A stretch of DNA of 64,000 bases from assembly GCF_014138435.1 (NCBI RefSeq), contig NZ_JACJIM010000001.1:496001-560000 (forward strand). Direction: 5' to 3'. Positions 1 through 9,605 of this stretch are shown here, piece by piece. The first letter of the stretch is position 1; the number at the start of each line of letters is the position of its first letter. The notes under the pieces are model-generated. The model made no database searches, had not been told where the DNA came from, and saw nothing but the letters and a program-made list of their open reading frames with translations. This DNA comes from Methylobacterium fujisawaense. Lineage in GTDB: Bacteria > Pseudomonadota > Alphaproteobacteria > Rhizobiales > Beijerinckiaceae. Position numbers and translations under genes: made by a program.

Positions 1-195
1 CCGGTGCGGATCGGCGACGTCGTCGACGTCACCGTGACGGTGGCCGAACTCATGCCCGAGCGGCGGCGGGCGCGCCTCGCCTGCCGGTGCTCCGTCGGGG
101 GCGAGACCGTCCTCGACGGCGAGGCGCTGGTGAAGGTGCCGACCAAGGCCGAGGCCGACCCGCTGGCGAACCGCACCGAGCGCGCCCAGGGCTGA
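1..195 (+). CDS. MaoC-like (R)-hydratase, C-terminal part
   Basis: The gene enters from the left edge, so only the last 64 residues are visible. They match the end of a hot-dog-fold MaoC/PhaJ-type enoyl-CoA hydratase: a strand beginning RIGDVVDVTVTV, then CSVGGETVLDGEALV and a short hydrophilic tail. The family hydrates trans-2-enoyl-CoA in fatty-acid or polyhydroxyalkanoate metabolism. The catalytic Asp/His region would lie upstream of the window, so function rests on the C-terminal fold only. The next gene starts one base after the stop, suggesting co-transcription. Confidence 0.6.
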   Translation, partial: PVRIGDVVDVTVTVAELMPERRRARLACRCSVGGETVLDGEALVKVPTKAEADPLANRTERAQG

Positions 196-196
196 G

Positions 197-1024
197 GTGA
201 CCCCGGACCCGGAAGACCTCGGCGACCCGGACGATCCCCGCCTGGAGCCCTATACCCGGATGCGCGAGCGCGACCTCGTCGGCCGCGCCGGGCGCTTCAT
301 CGTCGAGGGCGAGGTGACGCTGCGGCTGCTCCTCGGCCGCCGCAGCCGGTTCCGCGCGGAATCGATCCTGATCGCCCCGGAGCGCTGGCCAAGGCTCGTC
401 GCCGACGTCGCCGCCTGCCCGGAGCCGCCTCCGGTCTATTGCGCCAGCAAGGCGGTGATGAGCGCGGTCACCGGCTTCCCGATCCACCGGGGGGTCCTGG
501 CCATCGGCCTGCGCGGCGCGGAACCCGCGGCGACCGCCCTCGTGCCGCAGCCGCCCGCACCCGCGCTGGTGGTCGGCCTTGCCGGCCTGACCAATCACGA
601 CAATGTCGGCGCCGCCTTCCGCAACGCGGCCGCCTTCGGGGCCGACGCGGTGATCCTCGACGGGGAGAGCTGCGATCCGCTCTATCGCAAGAGCATCCGG
701 GTTTCGGCCGGGGCCGCGCTGATCCAGCCCTTCGCGCGGCTCCCGGCGGAGCAGGACTGGCTGCGGCTGGCCGACGCCCTCGACCTCCAGCCGTTGGCCT
801 TCAGCCCTGGGGCGACCGAGCCCCTGGATGCCCTCACCGTGCCGGCGCGGGCGCTCCTGATCCTCGGCACCGAGGGGCCGGGCCTCGACGCGGCGACGCT
901 GGCCCAGGCGCGGCCGCTCCGCATCCCCATGGCCGCCGGATTCGATTCGCTCAACGTCGCCACGGCGGCGGGCATCGCCCTGTTCACCATCGCCCGCGGC
1001 CAGGGGCGCCTCGGTCCGTCGTGA
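197..1024 (+). CDS. TrmH/SpoU-family RNA 2'-O-methyltransferase
   Basis: 275 residues from a GTG start one base after the previous stop. An N-terminal substrate-binding part (GRFIVEGEVTLRLLL, about residues 32-46) precedes a SpoU-type knotted domain. Its motif 1 is in GLTNHDNVGAAFRNAAAFG, motif 2 in ILGTEGPGLD and motif 3 in IPMAAGFDSLNVATAAGIAL, where the knot contributes the S-adenosylmethionine site. Such enzymes methylate ribose 2'-OH in tRNA or rRNA; the exact target nucleotide cannot be read from sequence. Length and motif order are normal for the family. Confidence 0.88.
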   Translation: MTPDPEDLGDPDDPRLEPYTRMRERDLVGRAGRFIVEGEVTLRLLLGRRSRFRAESILIAPERWPRLVADVAACPEPPPVYCASKAVMSAVTGFPIHRGVLAIGLRGAEPAATALVPQPPAPALVVGLAGLTNHDNVGAAFRNAAAFGADAVILDGESCDPLYRKSIRVSAGAALIQPFARLPAEQDWLRLADALDLQPLAFSPGATEPLDALTVPARALLILGTEGPGLDAATLAQARPLRIPMAAGFDSLNVATAAGIALFTIARGQGRLGPS

Positions 1025-1434
1025 GCGCGCGGCGCCGGCGGGTCGGGGCCCGGAATCCGATCTCGGCATCGCCGCCCTGGCCGGGCGCCCGATGCAGGGG
1101 GCGGTCGGCAGCGGGACCTTCGGGCGGAGGCCGGCCCCGGCATGGATGGTATCGACGCCTGGGCCGGTGCTGAGGCGCAGGATGTCCGCCGACCGGCGGC
1201 TCCCGGATGATGGCCGCGTCTCGGCCCGCGCAGGTCCGCGGCCTGCGGGCCGGCCCGCCCTCGGGCGCCTCGGTGGCCGGGACAACGGCGGCCTTGCGCA
1301 AATCTTGCGAATGGGTGTCCCTGGTATGATCGTATACAGCGTTCTGCGCGCGACAAACGGCTGCAATTGCCGCGCGATGATGCCAAGCTAGCTTGGCCAC
1401 ATGGGTGTCGGGATTCTGTGAGGAGTCGGGGACG
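1025..1434. other. Intergenic region upstream of the carotenoid block
   Basis: About 410 bp with no convincing gene. Its right end is the richest part: a run GTATGATCGTATAC near 1325-1338 with GTAT/ATAC half-sites, and a perfect 16-bp palindrome at 1382-1397, both just upstream of the desaturase start. They are plausible operator elements for the carotenoid genes, but no -10/-35 pair is clear enough to call. Confidence 0.4.
1382..1397. promoter_or_regulatory. 16-bp perfect palindrome before the desaturase gene
   Basis: The sequence GCCAAGCTAGCTTGGC reads identically on both strands and lies 38 bp upstream of the preferred TTG start of the desaturase. It is followed by no T-run, so a dimeric-repressor site is more likely than a terminator. 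A related but imperfect copy, GCCAAGCTTAGCTGGC, occurs at 23471-23486. Confidence 0.4.
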
Positions 1435-3024
1435 TTGCTTCAGTCTGGGGATGGGTTGCGAGCGCTGACCGGGCGCCGGGTGGCCGTGGTCGGGGCCGGG
1501 CCAGGTGGGCTTGCCTCTGCCCTGCTCCTGGCGCGGGCCGGGATCCATGTCACCATCTTCGAGAAGGATTCCCAAGTCGGCGGCCGGACGAAAACCGTTG
1601 AGGCGCCCGGCGGATACCGCTTCGATATCGGACCGACGTTCTTCCTGTATCCGCAGATTCTGGCGGACATTTTCGCGAGCTGCGGGGAGCGGCTGGAAGA
1701 CCACGTCAAGCTCGAGCGGCTCGACCCGCAGTACCACCTCGTTTTCGAGGGGCAGGACGGCATTTCGGGGACGATCAGCGCCACGGGCGATGTCGGGCGC
1801 CTGGAGCAGGAGATCGCCCGCCTCGCGCCGGACGACGCCAAGAACGTCAAAGCCTTCTTCGCCGAGAACCGCACCAAGCTGAACTATTTCAAGCCGGTCC
1901 TCGAACAGGCCTTCCACACGTTGCGCAGCATGGCGAGCCCGGCGATGCTGGCTGCCCTGCCCTACCTGCATCCGGGCCGGAGCGTCGACCGCGACCTCAA
2001 GCGCCACTTCGCCGACCCGCGGGTGCGCCTCGCCTTCTCGTTCCAGACCAAATACCTCGGGATGTCGCCATTCCGGTGCCCGAGCCTGTTCACCATCCTG
2101 TCGTTCCTCGAATACGAGCACGGGGTCTACCACCCCGTGGGCGGTTGCGGGGCCGTCTCGGAGGCCATGGCGGGCTTGGCCGGCCGCATGGGCGTCGATC
2201 TCCGGCTGAACAGCACGGTCGAGCGGGTGCTGTTCGACGGCAAGCGCGCCTGCGGCCTGGTGGCGGACGGCGAAACCTTCAACGCCGACGCGGTGATGAT
2301 CAACGGCGACTTCGCCAAGGTCGTCCGCGCCCTCGTCCCGGAGCGGCACCGGCCGCGCTGGCGCGACGCCAAGATCCAGAAGGCCCGGCTCTCCTGCTCG
2401 ACCTTCATGCTGTATCTCGGCCTCGAGGGGAAAATGCCCGACAGCCTCGGGCATCACACGATCCTCCTGGCCGACGGCTACGAGAAGAACATCCGCGAGA
2501 TCACCGAGGGCACGCTGCCGATGCAGCCCTCCCTGTACGTGCAGCACGCGGGCTACACGGACGGCGGCATGGCGCCCCCCGGGCATACGGCCCTCTACGT
2601 TCTGGTACCGGTGCCGAACCTCAAGGCGGGGATCGACTGGTCGACGCTGCGGGAGACCTACCGCGCGCTGATCCTGGAGCGTCTGAAGCTCCTCGGAATC
2701 GACGATCTCGAATCCCGCATCCGCTACGAGCGGATCATCGATCCGACCCAGTGGGAGGAGGATTTCGCCGTCCATGAGGGCGCCACCTTCAACCTCGCCC
2801 ACGACCTGATGCAGATGCTGTATTTCCGCCCGCACAACCGCTTCGGACCGGGGCTGTACATCGTCGGCGGCGGCACGCATCCGGGCTCCGGCCTGCCGGT
2901 GATCTACGAGGGTGCCCGCATCTCGGCGCGGTTGCTGATCGAGGAACTGGCCGGCGCCCGCGCCGCCGCCACGGCGGGCATTCCCGATACGGCGCCCTTG
3001 GCGACCTCCGGCGAGGCCTCGTGA
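1435..3024 (+). CDS. CrtI/CrtN-family carotenoid desaturase/oxidase (first copy)
   Basis: 529 residues from TTG at 1435, chosen because AGGAG at 1421-1425 sits nine bases upstream; an in-frame TTG at 1393 lacks a ribosome site. The N-terminus has the FAD dinucleotide fold [22 protein letters not shown] and then [13 protein letters not shown]. The C-terminus has the family signature [23 protein letters not shown]. The family desaturates or oxidises phytoene, dehydrosqualene or their diapo products. It overlaps the DUF2141 gene by 4 bp. With the acyltransferase and glycosyltransferase further on, C30 carotenoid chemistry is likely, but desaturase versus terminal oxidase cannot be decided here. 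Confidence 0.85.
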   Translation: MLQSGDGLRALTGRRVAVVGAGPGGLASALLLARAGIHVTIFEKDSQVGGRTKTVEAPGGYRFDIGPTFFLYPQILADIFASCGERLEDHVKLERLDPQYHLVFEGQDGISGTISATGDVGRLEQEIARLAPDDAKNVKAFFAENRTKLNYFKPVLEQAFHTLRSMASPAMLAALPYLHPGRSVDRDLKRHFADPRVRLAFSFQTKYLGMSPFRCPSLFTILSFLEYEHGVYHPVGGCGAVSEAMAGLAGRMGVDLRLNSTVERVLFDGKRACGLVADGETFNADAVMINGDFAKVVRALVPERHRPRWRDAKIQKARLSCSTFMLYLGLEGKMPDSLGHHTILLADGYEKNIREITEGTLPMQPSLYVQHAGYTDGGMAPPGHTALYVLVPVPNLKAGIDWSTLRETYRALILERLKLLGIDDLESRIRYERIIDPTQWEEDFAVHEGATFNLAHDLMQMLYFRPHNRFGPGLYIVGGGTHPGSGLPVIYEGARISARLLIEELAGARAAATAGIPDTAPLATSGEAS

Positions 3025-3491
3025 GCGCGGCGACGGATCGGCGGAGACACGGCCGCGGGCCGACAGGCCGCGTGACGATCGCCCTGTCGGCTTGGCTCTG
3101 CGCCGCAGCCCTGCCCGTCTCGGCCGCCGCCGTTCAGGTCGAGGTCGACGGGATCGAGCCGGGCGGCGGTCAGGTGCGCGTGGCGCTCTGTCAGGGCGGT
3201 CTTTCGGAGACGTCGTGCCTGCGGGGCGACGACTCGCCGGCGACGGCCGACCGGGCGCTGTTCACCTTCCGGGACGTTCCGCCGGGGACCTACGCGGTTG
3301 CGGCCTATCAGGACGCCAACGGCAACGGACGCCTCGACCGGACCGGCCTCGGCCTGCCGCTGGAGCCCTACGGCTTCTCGGGCGCCGTCGGGCGCCGGGC
3401 GCGGCCCGATTTCGCCGAGGCGGCCTTCGCCCTGCGGGAACCGGGCGCCGCCCTGCGGGTGCGCCTTGGCCGTGCCCTTCCGAGACGGTGA
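3021..3491 (+). CDS. DUF2141 exported protein
   Basis: 156 residues, GTG start overlapping the desaturase stop (GTGA). A basic N-terminus and hydrophobic stretch ([18 protein letters not shown]) form a signal peptide; the rest matches DUF2141, with VRVALCQGG, a single domain of beta strands and [17 protein letters not shown], a motif resembling a calcium-binding DxNxNGxLD loop. DUF2141 proteins often neighbour carotenoid genes in proteobacteria, and the tight coupling here says it is made with the desaturase. The molecular role of the family is unknown; a periplasmic or outer-envelope location is inferred. Confidence 0.75.
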   Translation: MSAATDRRRHGRGPTGRVTIALSAWLCAAALPVSAAAVQVEVDGIEPGGGQVRVALCQGGLSETSCLRGDDSPATADRALFTFRDVPPGTYAVAAYQDANGNGRLDRTGLGLPLEPYGFSGAVGRRARPDFAEAAFALREPGAALRVRLGRALPRR

Positions 3492-3495
3492 GACG

Positions 3496-4473
3496 ATGGA
3501 GGGCCCCCTCGTCAGCCTCGTGGACGTCGGCCTCGACCTCCGCGGGCGACGGGTCCTGGACCGGGTCGATCTTGAGCTCGGGGCCGGCGAGACCCTCGCG
3601 CTGCTCGGGCCGAACGGGGCCGGCAAGTCCTCGCTGATGCGCCTCGTCGCGGGGCGGTTGTGTCCGAGCGCGGGGTCGGTGCGCGTGGCCGAGGCAGACC
3701 CCTATCGCGCGGGACGCGCACGCCGCGCCATCGGCTGGGTGCCGCAGGAGATCGCCCTCTATCCCCGGCTGACCGTCTCGGAGAATCTCGGCGTCTTCGG
3801 GCAGCTCGCGGGGGTTGCCCGACGCGACCGGAAGGCCGCCGTGGAGGCCGCCCTGACCATGGCCGACATCGCCGACGTGGCCCGACGCCCGGCGGGCGTC
3901 CTGTCGGGGGGATATCGGCGCCGGGTCAACATCGCGGCGAGCCTGATGAACCGGCCCCGGCTGGTTCTCCTCGACGAGCCGACCAGCGGCGTCGACCTCG
4001 CCGCCCGGGCCGCGATCCACGCTGTGCTCGACCGCCTGAAGGCCGCCGGCACCGCGATCCTGATCGCCACGCACGATTTCGCCGAAGCGGAGCGCCTCGC
4101 CTCCCGGGTTGCGTTCCTGGCCCAGGGTCGGGTCGTGCGCGCCGGCCGGCTCGCCGATCTGCTCGCGCAATTGCGCACGGGCGCCCCCGAGCGGGAGCTG
4201 AGCCTCGCCGTCCCGGCGACGGGACCGGCCGAGGGTGTGCTACGCCGGGCCGGGTTCGCGCCCGCCGAGGCGGGAGGCCTCGTCTGGCGGTCCGTCGAGC
4301 GCTCCGGCCTCGACGGCGCGGCCCTGCTCGGCGCGCTGCGCGCCCAGGGCGTTCCCGTGGCCGAGATCCGGGTTCGGGCGCCACGGCTGGAGACGCTCTA
4401 CCTCGACGCCCTCCGGCCGCGGGAGCTGACGGATCCCGCGGCCACGCCGCTCCGGGTCGGTGCAGCCGGATGA
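3496..4473 (+). CDS. ABC transporter ATP-binding protein
   Basis: 325 residues; ATG at 3496 is chosen because it follows the previous stop by 4 bp and begins the conserved core. Walker A is GPNGAGKSS, the Q-loop is [10 protein letters not shown], the signature is [12 protein letters not shown] and Walker B is [10 protein letters not shown], with the H-loop in IATHDF. After about residue 220 comes a C-terminal extension typical of ABC-2 exporter ATPases. The permease gene starts within its stop codon. The linkage to carotenoid genes suggests export or membrane placement of a lipid-like compound, but the substrate is not shown. Confidence 0.88.
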   Translation: MEGPLVSLVDVGLDLRGRRVLDRVDLELGAGETLALLGPNGAGKSSLMRLVAGRLCPSAGSVRVAEADPYRAGRARRAIGWVPQEIALYPRLTVSENLGVFGQLAGVARRDRKAAVEAALTMADIADVARRPAGVLSGGYRRRVNIAASLMNRPRLVLLDEPTSGVDLAARAAIHAVLDRLKAAGTAILIATHDFAEAERLASRVAFLAQGRVVRAGRLADLLAQLRTGAPERELSLAVPATGPAEGVLRRAGFAPAEAGGLVWRSVERSGLDGAALLGALRAQGVPVAEIRVRAPRLETLYLDALRPRELTDPAATPLRVGAAG

Positions 4474-5678
4474 TCGCCGCCGCCTTCCGCGTGATGCTCC
4501 TGACCCTCCTGCGCGACCGGGCCGCGCTGGTGATGGCCTTCGTGCTGCCGACGGTGATCTTCTCGATCTTCGCGGCTATCTTCTCCGGGGCGATCGGCGA
4601 CCGGATCCGCATTCATCTCGGACTGGCCGATCTGGCCCACACCGCCGCCACCGAGCGCCTCGCCGACGCCCTCGCGGCCGATCCCTCGCTGCGCGTGACG
4701 CGCCTGCCCGCCACCGACATTGCCGCCGTGGCGCAGGCGGTTCGTGCGGGCGAGGTCGACGTGGCGCTGGTCCTGCGCGGCGACCTGATCGCCGCGCCTG
4801 CGGAAGCCGCATCCGGGTCTGTCGATCAACCGGTGGTGCTGGTGGAGAACCCCGCCAAGGCGTTGGCGACGCCGATTGCCCTGGGCCAGCTCCAGCGGGT
4901 CCTGAACGAGGCGCTGCCCGACGTGGTCCTGTCGCGGATCGTCGCCGACGTCGAGCGCACGGGCAAGATCGGCCCCGACGAGCGCCGCTTCCTCGACGAG
5001 GCCTTCGCGGAGCAGCGGGCCAGAAAGGAGCCGTTCAGCTTCGCCGCCCTGGTGGAGCGGCGCAGCACCGCCGCTGGCAGCGCCAATGCGCGGGTGAGCT
5101 ACTATGCCGGTGCGATCACAGCGGTGTTCCTGCTCTTCGCCGCGATGCAGGGCGCGATGTCCCTGGTCGAGGAGCGCGAGACGGGCCTCGCCGAACGGCT
5201 GATGGCCGGTCCGGGCGGCCTGCCGGTGGTCGTGCTCGGCAAGTTCGCCTTCCTGACGCTGCAGGGTCTCGTCCAGGCCGGGCTGATCTTCCTGGCCGCC
5301 GCGCTGCTCTACGGAGTTGAGATCGGGCCGCACTGGCCGGCCTTCCTGGCCACCTGCCTGCTGGTCTCGGCGATGGCCGCCGGCCTCGCGCTCGCTGCCT
5401 GCGCGCTGGCTGGCTCGCGCCAGCAGGCGCACCTCGCCTCGACCTTCGGAGTGCTGCTGCTCTCGGCGGTGGGAGGCTCCATGGTTCCGCGCTTCCTGAT
5501 GCCGCCCTGGCTGCAGCAGGCCGGCTGGCTCACCCCCAATGCCTGGGCGATCGAGGCGTATCAGAGCGCGCTCGGCGAAGGGTTCTCCGCCGCAGCGCCG
5601 TCGCTCGCGGTGCTGGGCGCGCTGACGCTCTGCGGGCTCGGCCTCGCCCTCACCCTGGCGGCGCGGCGGACCGTGTAG
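4470..5678 (+). CDS. ABC-2 type exporter permease
   Basis: 402 residues from ATG at 4470, overlapping the ATPase stop (ATGA). One membrane helix near residues 15-38 ([18 protein letters not shown]) is followed by a periplasmic domain of about 175 residues, then five or six helices from about residue 210 on, including [21 protein letters not shown] and the [10 protein letters not shown] coupling element of the ABC2_membrane_3 type. This is the usual permease layout for two-gene exporters. It closes the operon-like run that begins with the desaturase. Confidence 0.87.
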   Translation: MIAAAFRVMLLTLLRDRAALVMAFVLPTVIFSIFAAIFSGAIGDRIRIHLGLADLAHTAATERLADALAADPSLRVTRLPATDIAAVAQAVRAGEVDVALVLRGDLIAAPAEAASGSVDQPVVLVENPAKALATPIALGQLQRVLNEALPDVVLSRIVADVERTGKIGPDERRFLDEAFAEQRARKEPFSFAALVERRSTAAGSANARVSYYAGAITAVFLLFAAMQGAMSLVEERETGLAERLMAGPGGLPVVVLGKFAFLTLQGLVQAGLIFLAAALLYGVEIGPHWPAFLATCLLVSAMAAGLALAACALAGSRQQAHLASTFGVLLLSAVGGSMVPRFLMPPWLQQAGWLTPNAWAIEAYQSALGEGFSAAAPSLAVLGALTLCGLGLALTLAARRTV

Positions 5679-5710
5679 GGCAGCCATCGGGCGCGCGGAT
5701 CGGACCCGCG

Positions 5711-6190
5711 TTACTCGACGTAGACGCCCGCACCGATGACCGCGTCCGAACCGGCGACGTGCGTCGCGCAGACGTAGCTCCATTTCACGGTCGGGACGGA
5801 CTGACCGGGCTTCGGGAACATGTAATCGACCCAGCCGGAGCCGAAGCGGTCCACAACCTCGATGAAGTCCCTGTGGAACTGCTTCCGGTCGGCGTCGCGC
5901 TCGTCGAGAAGATCATGCCCCTCGCGGTTCGGATGCGCGGCATTGAACAGCACGATCCCCTTCATGTCGATGACGAACAGATAGACGTCCCCGTAGCGCC
6001 AGACGCTACCTTTCCGTCTGAACTCTCCGAACGCCCCGGCGCCGCGGTCTTCCAACGCCTCGGCCGCCCGGTTCACCAGGGCCTCGATCTCGGCCGCCTG
6101 ATGGACGGGCGGAGTCGAGCGCGTCCGGAATGCGGGAAGCGTCAGGCCGATCACGAGCAACACCGGCCATATCAGCAGGGCTCTCCACAT
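5711..6190 (-). CDS. Single-cache-domain periplasmic sensor protein
   Basis: 159 residues with an N-terminal signal or anchor helix (LLIWPVLLVIGLTLPAF). The remainder is a small cache domain: a long helix with VNRAAEALEDRGAGAFGEF, then YLFVIDMKGIVLFNAAHPNREGHDL and a strand GVYVE at the end. Such proteins bind small organic ligands at the outer face of the membrane, but this one has no attached kinase, cyclase or chemoreceptor part, so it would need a partner. It converges on the ABC permease with a 32-bp gap; there is no obvious terminator between them. Confidence 0.7.
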   Translation of the reverse strand: MWRALLIWPVLLVIGLTLPAFRTRSTPPVHQAAEIEALVNRAAEALEDRGAGAFGEFRRKGSVWRYGDVYLFVIDMKGIVLFNAAHPNREGHDLLDERDADRKQFHRDFIEVVDRFGSGWVDYMFPKPGQSVPTVKWSYVCATHVAGSDAVIGAGVYVE

Positions 6191-6241
6191 GTGGTCGCCT
6201 CACCGATTGAATCTGAGACGTCCCAGGCGATCCCGAGACGA

Positions 6242-6742
6242 TCACGGCGCGCTGCGCCACGGCGATCCGCCCAAGGCGGCAGGCGCGCCGCACTGCAGGT
6301 GCGGCCGCAGCACCGTCTCCAGCCCCGCCTGCCCGGAGAGGGGATGGCTGCGGGAGTCCGGCCGAACGGATAGCGGAGGGTCCACGCTCGTCCCGTCAGG
6401 ATCTTGCCGGGAGCCCTCCGAGGTCATCGGATAATCCCGCCCGGTGCGCGTTGCCGAGGCGCGGACTTCGCCGACATGGCCGTGCCCCCTGAGAGCACAG
6501 CCGGGCCGCCTTCCGGAAACCGGCCGGCCCACGGCATCGGGCAGCGTCGCGAAGGCGAGGCAATTGCCGTTCAGCTCGATCATCGGATGACGGTCGTCGA
6601 TCGCGGCACGCCTCGGCACGACCGTCCTGCGAGACCCCGCGCAGGCGCCCGCCTGCGCCGCGCGACGGACGGCTTCCGTGTCGTGGACGAGGAGACCCCA
6701 CCCCTCTCGGACACAGAGTTCGATCCCTGTGAAATCCGGCAT
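6242..6742 (-). CDS. Hypothetical protein
   Basis: 166 residues from an ATG preceded by GGAGG with a six-base gap, a strong ribosome site that is the main reason for listing it. The first 75 residues (beginning MPDFTGIEL, then WGLLVHDTEAVRRA) look protein-like with mixed hydrophobic periodicity; the C-terminal half becomes rich in Arg, Pro and Ser and may be a degraded or frame-shifted tail. No family is recognised. It reads away from an AT-rich stretch at 6760-6860 that could hold its promoter. Confidence 0.35.
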   Translation of the reverse strand: MPDFTGIELCVREGWGLLVHDTEAVRRAAQAGACAGSRRTVVPRRAAIDDRHPMIELNGNCLAFATLPDAVGRPVSGRRPGCALRGHGHVGEVRASATRTGRDYPMTSEGSRQDPDGTSVDPPLSVRPDSRSHPLSGQAGLETVLRPHLQCGAPAALGGSPWRSAP

Positions 6743-7127
6743 TTCGCCCTCCAGCATAGCCCGATTTCAGTAGTGATCTGACCCAATATAAATCGTATGC
6801 GGGATAATGCGCATCATTCATTTGGATGCGCCAACGAATAAATAATATTCGACAGCCCGAGGGATGGACGGGAGATCCGTCCCTTGGCCCGACCCTTGGC
6901 CCGTGCCGAGACCCGCGCCAAGACCCGTGCGCTCGGCATCCGTCACACCGTGGTCGTTGCCCTGTGCGTCCGGCCGGGGGCGCTTCGACCCGGTCGCCTG
7001 CGACGGGCTCCGGGAGCCGCTCCGGGCTGCGGCATGCTCGGCCCGCGACGATCCGCGCCGTTTCCCCGCGGCTCCGCGAGCGCACATGCAGCTTCCCCGC
7101 CGCACGGCCCCGCTCAACGGAACTCCC
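6743..7127. promoter_or_regulatory. AT-rich divergent intergenic region with inverted repeat
   Basis: The segment 6770-6860 is strikingly AT-rich for this genome and lies between divergent genes. It holds an inverted repeat with seven-base arms GCGCATC (6809-6815) and GATGCGC (6825-6831) around a nine-base loop, with no T-run. A divergent promoter/operator is the simplest reading. The part from about 6865 to 7127 shows nothing recognisable. Confidence 0.35.
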
Positions 7128-7970
7128 ATGCTCCGCCTGCTCATCGCCGACGGCAACGACCGCGCGGCCCGGGACCGGCACGTCGCGGCCACCGGCCGAA
7201 CCTCGGCCGAGTCCTACGCGGCCGTGGTCCGGGATCTTCGACCGGAGATCAGCTGCCATCTCGTCAGCCCCGCCGATGCCGACGCCACCCTCCCGGCGAC
7301 CCTCGCGGATGTCGACGGCGTGATCTTCACCGGCTCGACGCTCAGAGTTTCCGAGGGCACGCCCGAGGTGAGGCGGCAGCTCGTGCTGATGCGGGCCGCC
7401 CTGGACGCGGGGCTGGCGATCTTCGGATCGTGCTGGGGCGTGCAGGTCGCCGCCACGGTGGCGGGCGGGCGGGCCGCCGAGAACCCGCGCGGGCCGGAAT
7501 ACGGCTTCGCCCGCTCCATTACCCCGACCGAGGAGGGCCGGACCCATCCGCTCCTCGCCGGCCGGCCCGCCACGTGGGACGCCCCCGCGATCCACGCGGA
7601 TGCGGTGCTCCAACCGCCGCCGGGCGCCCGCGTGCTTGCCGGGAACCGGATCCTCGGCATCCAGGCGATCGAGATCCGCCAGGGGGACGGATGGTTCTGG
7701 GGGACGCAGTATCATCCCGAACTCGACCTGGACGAAGTCGCCGCGATGCTCCGCCTGTGCGACACGGCCATCGTCGCGGCGGGCCTCGCGGAGGATCCGG
7801 AGACGGTGGCGGCCTATGCCGACGAGATCGCAGGCCTTCAGACAGGCGAGCCCACAGCCGTGCGCCGGCTCGCATGGCGCCACGGATTGGGGCCGGAAGT
7901 GCTGGAGGCGGATCGCCGCCGCCGCGAGATCGGCAACTTTCTGACCCGGCTGTCCACAGGTGAGGATTGA
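7128..7970 (+). CDS. Class I glutamine amidotransferase-like protein
   Basis: 280 residues from ATG at 7128; an in-frame ATG 42 bp upstream is possible. The GATase fold shows DGVIFTGSTLRVSEG, the nucleophile elbow in FGSCWGVQVAA (Cys), and the His-x-Glu pair in WGTQYHPELDLDE, so a complete Cys-His-Glu triad. Stand-alone members resemble the amidotransferase half of GMP synthetase and hydrolyse glutamine or gamma-glutamyl compounds. It stands alone between the two carotenoid blocks, with no synthetase partner nearby, so the acceptor is unknown. Confidence 0.78.
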   Translation: MLRLLIADGNDRAARDRHVAATGRTSAESYAAVVRDLRPEISCHLVSPADADATLPATLADVDGVIFTGSTLRVSEGTPEVRRQLVLMRAALDAGLAIFGSCWGVQVAATVAGGRAAENPRGPEYGFARSITPTEEGRTHPLLAGRPATWDAPAIHADAVLQPPPGARVLAGNRILGIQAIEIRQGDGWFWGTQYHPELDLDEVAAMLRLCDTAIVAAGLAEDPETVAAYADEIAGLQTGEPTAVRRLAWRHGLGPEVLEADRRRREIGNFLTRLSTGED

Positions 7971-8075
7971 CCGAATGCGGCCGCGACCGGGTGGCGCGTT
8001 GACCCGCACGACCCCGGGGCTAGCTTCGCTGTCGCGGGTCACGTTCGTGGAAGGCCCGGGGAGCGACCCATCAGG

Positions 8076-9605
8076 ATGAGCCAGGATTCAACGGTGGCCG
8101 TTATCGGCAGCGGACTCGGCGGTCTGGCGGCCGCGTGTGTCGCTTCCGCGCGGGGACACCGCGTGACGGTCTACGACAAGAACGGCTGGCTCGGCGGAAA
8201 GGCGGCGGTGCTCCACGAGGGCGGCTTCCGCTTCGACATGGGCCCGACCATCCTGACCGTGCCGCGGGTGCTGGAACGGATCTTCGCGGAAGCCGGCCGC
8301 TCGGTCCACGACTACATGGATCTGCGCCGCCTCGACCCGCAATGGCGGTGCTTCTTCGATGACGGCACCCAGATCGACCTGATGCAGGACGTCGAGCGGA
8401 TGGCCGGCGACATGGAGCGCTTCGCGCCCGGCACCGGCGAGGGCTACAAGAAGTTCCTCTCGATCTCGGAACACCTGCACGGCGTTTCGGAAAAGTTCTT
8501 CTTCTGGAAGCCGGTCGAAGACCTGTTCGACACGATCAACATCCGCGCCAACATGAACCCGGGCACGCTGCGCGACGTGCTCTCCCTGCGCATGCACGCC
8601 TCCGTCGCCTCGACGATCCGCGGCAAGGTCAAGGACGCCCGGCTCGCGCAGATGCTCGACCACTTCGTGCAATATGTCGGCTCCTCGCCCTACGGCGCGC
8701 CGGCGGTGCTCTGCGCCATCGCGCACATGCAGACCGCCGACGGCGTCTGGTACCCGATGGGCGGCACCCGCGCCGTGGCGGAGGGGCTGGCGAAGCTCGC
8801 CCAGGAACTCGGCGCCACCTGCAAGACCGACACCGAGGTGACCGGAATCGAGACCGCGAACGGCGCCGTGCGGGGCGTGCGGACCGCCCACGGCGTCACG
8901 CCCTTCGACGCGGTGATCTCCAACATGGATTCGGTCCGCACCTACCGCGAACTCGTCGGCGGCGAAGCGGCCAAGGTCTACGCCAAGAAGAACCCCGAGC
9001 CGGCCTGCTCGGGCGTGGTGCTCTATCTCGGCCTGAACAAGCGCTACGAGCACCTGAACCACCATGACTTCGTCTTCTCCCGGGATCCGGAAGAGGAGTT
9101 CGACTACATCTACAACAAGGGCGAGCCGGCCCCGGACCCGACCGCCTATCTGGCGGCGCCCTCCTCCACCGATCCGAGCGTGGCGCCGGAGGGTGGCGAG
9201 GCGCTCTACGTCCTCGTGCATACCCCGTATCTGCGCCCGCACCACGACTGGCGTCCGGACGGACCGCTGTTCCAGAATTACCGCCGGACGATCCTCGACA
9301 AGCTCAAGCGCACCGGCGGCATGCCGGACCTGGAGGAGCGCATCGTCGTCGAGCGCCACCTGACGCCGCAGGACATCCACGAGCGTTACAAGGTGCTGAA
9401 CGGCGCGATCTACGGTCTCGCCTCCCACGGGCGCGTGATGGGCGCATTCAAGCCTGGAAACCGTTCGCGGCAGGTGCGCGGCCTCTACCTCGCGGGGGGC
9501 GCCGCCCATCCGGGTCCCGGCATGCCGATGGTGATGATGTCGGGCTGGATCGCCGCCGACGCGCACGACCAGGACGCCCGCGGCGCCCTGCGCGCCTCGG
9601 CGTGA
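8076..9605 (+). CDS. CrtI/CrtN-family carotenoid desaturase/oxidase (second copy)
   Basis: 509 residues, ATG start. The FAD fold is VAVIGSGLGGLAAACVASARG, followed by YDKNGWLGGKAAV; the C-terminal signature is GLYLAGGAAHPGPGMPMVMM. It is clearly a paralogue of the enzyme at 1435-3024, with the same layout but diverged sequence. In staphyloxanthin-type pathways two such paralogues act in turn, one introducing double bonds and one oxidising the terminal methyl. The gene overlaps the acyltransferase (GTGA), which itself precedes the glycosyltransferase, so these three are probably one transcript. Confidence 0.87.
   Translation: MSQDSTVAVIGSGLGGLAAACVASARGHRVTVYDKNGWLGGKAAVLHEGGFRFDMGPTILTVPRVLERIFAEAGRSVHDYMDLRRLDPQWRCFFDDGTQIDLMQDVERMAGDMERFAPGTGEGYKKFLSISEHLHGVSEKFFFWKPVEDLFDTINIRANMNPGTLRDVLSLRMHASVASTIRGKVKDARLAQMLDHFVQYVGSSPYGAPAVLCAIAHMQTADGVWYPMGGTRAVAEGLAKLAQELGATCKTDTEVTGIETANGAVRGVRTAHGVTPFDAVISNMDSVRTYRELVGGEAAKVYAKKNPEPACSGVVLYLGLNKRYEHLNHHDFVFSRDPEEEFDYIYNKGEPAPDPTAYLAAPSSTDPSVAPEGGEALYVLVHTPYLRPHHDWRPDGPLFQNYRRTILDKLKRTGGMPDLEERIVVERHLTPQDIHERYKVLNGAIYGLASHGRVMGAFKPGNRSRQVRGLYLAGGAAHPGPGMPMVMMSGWIAADAHDQDARGALRASA

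Noticed and set aside
682..2880. Long minus-strand open frame opposite the methyltransferase and carotenoid desaturase
   Set aside because: Shadow frame produced by high-GC codon bias; the plus-strand genes have full family motifs, while this frame is low-complexity Arg/Gly/Ala/His sequence without any domain.
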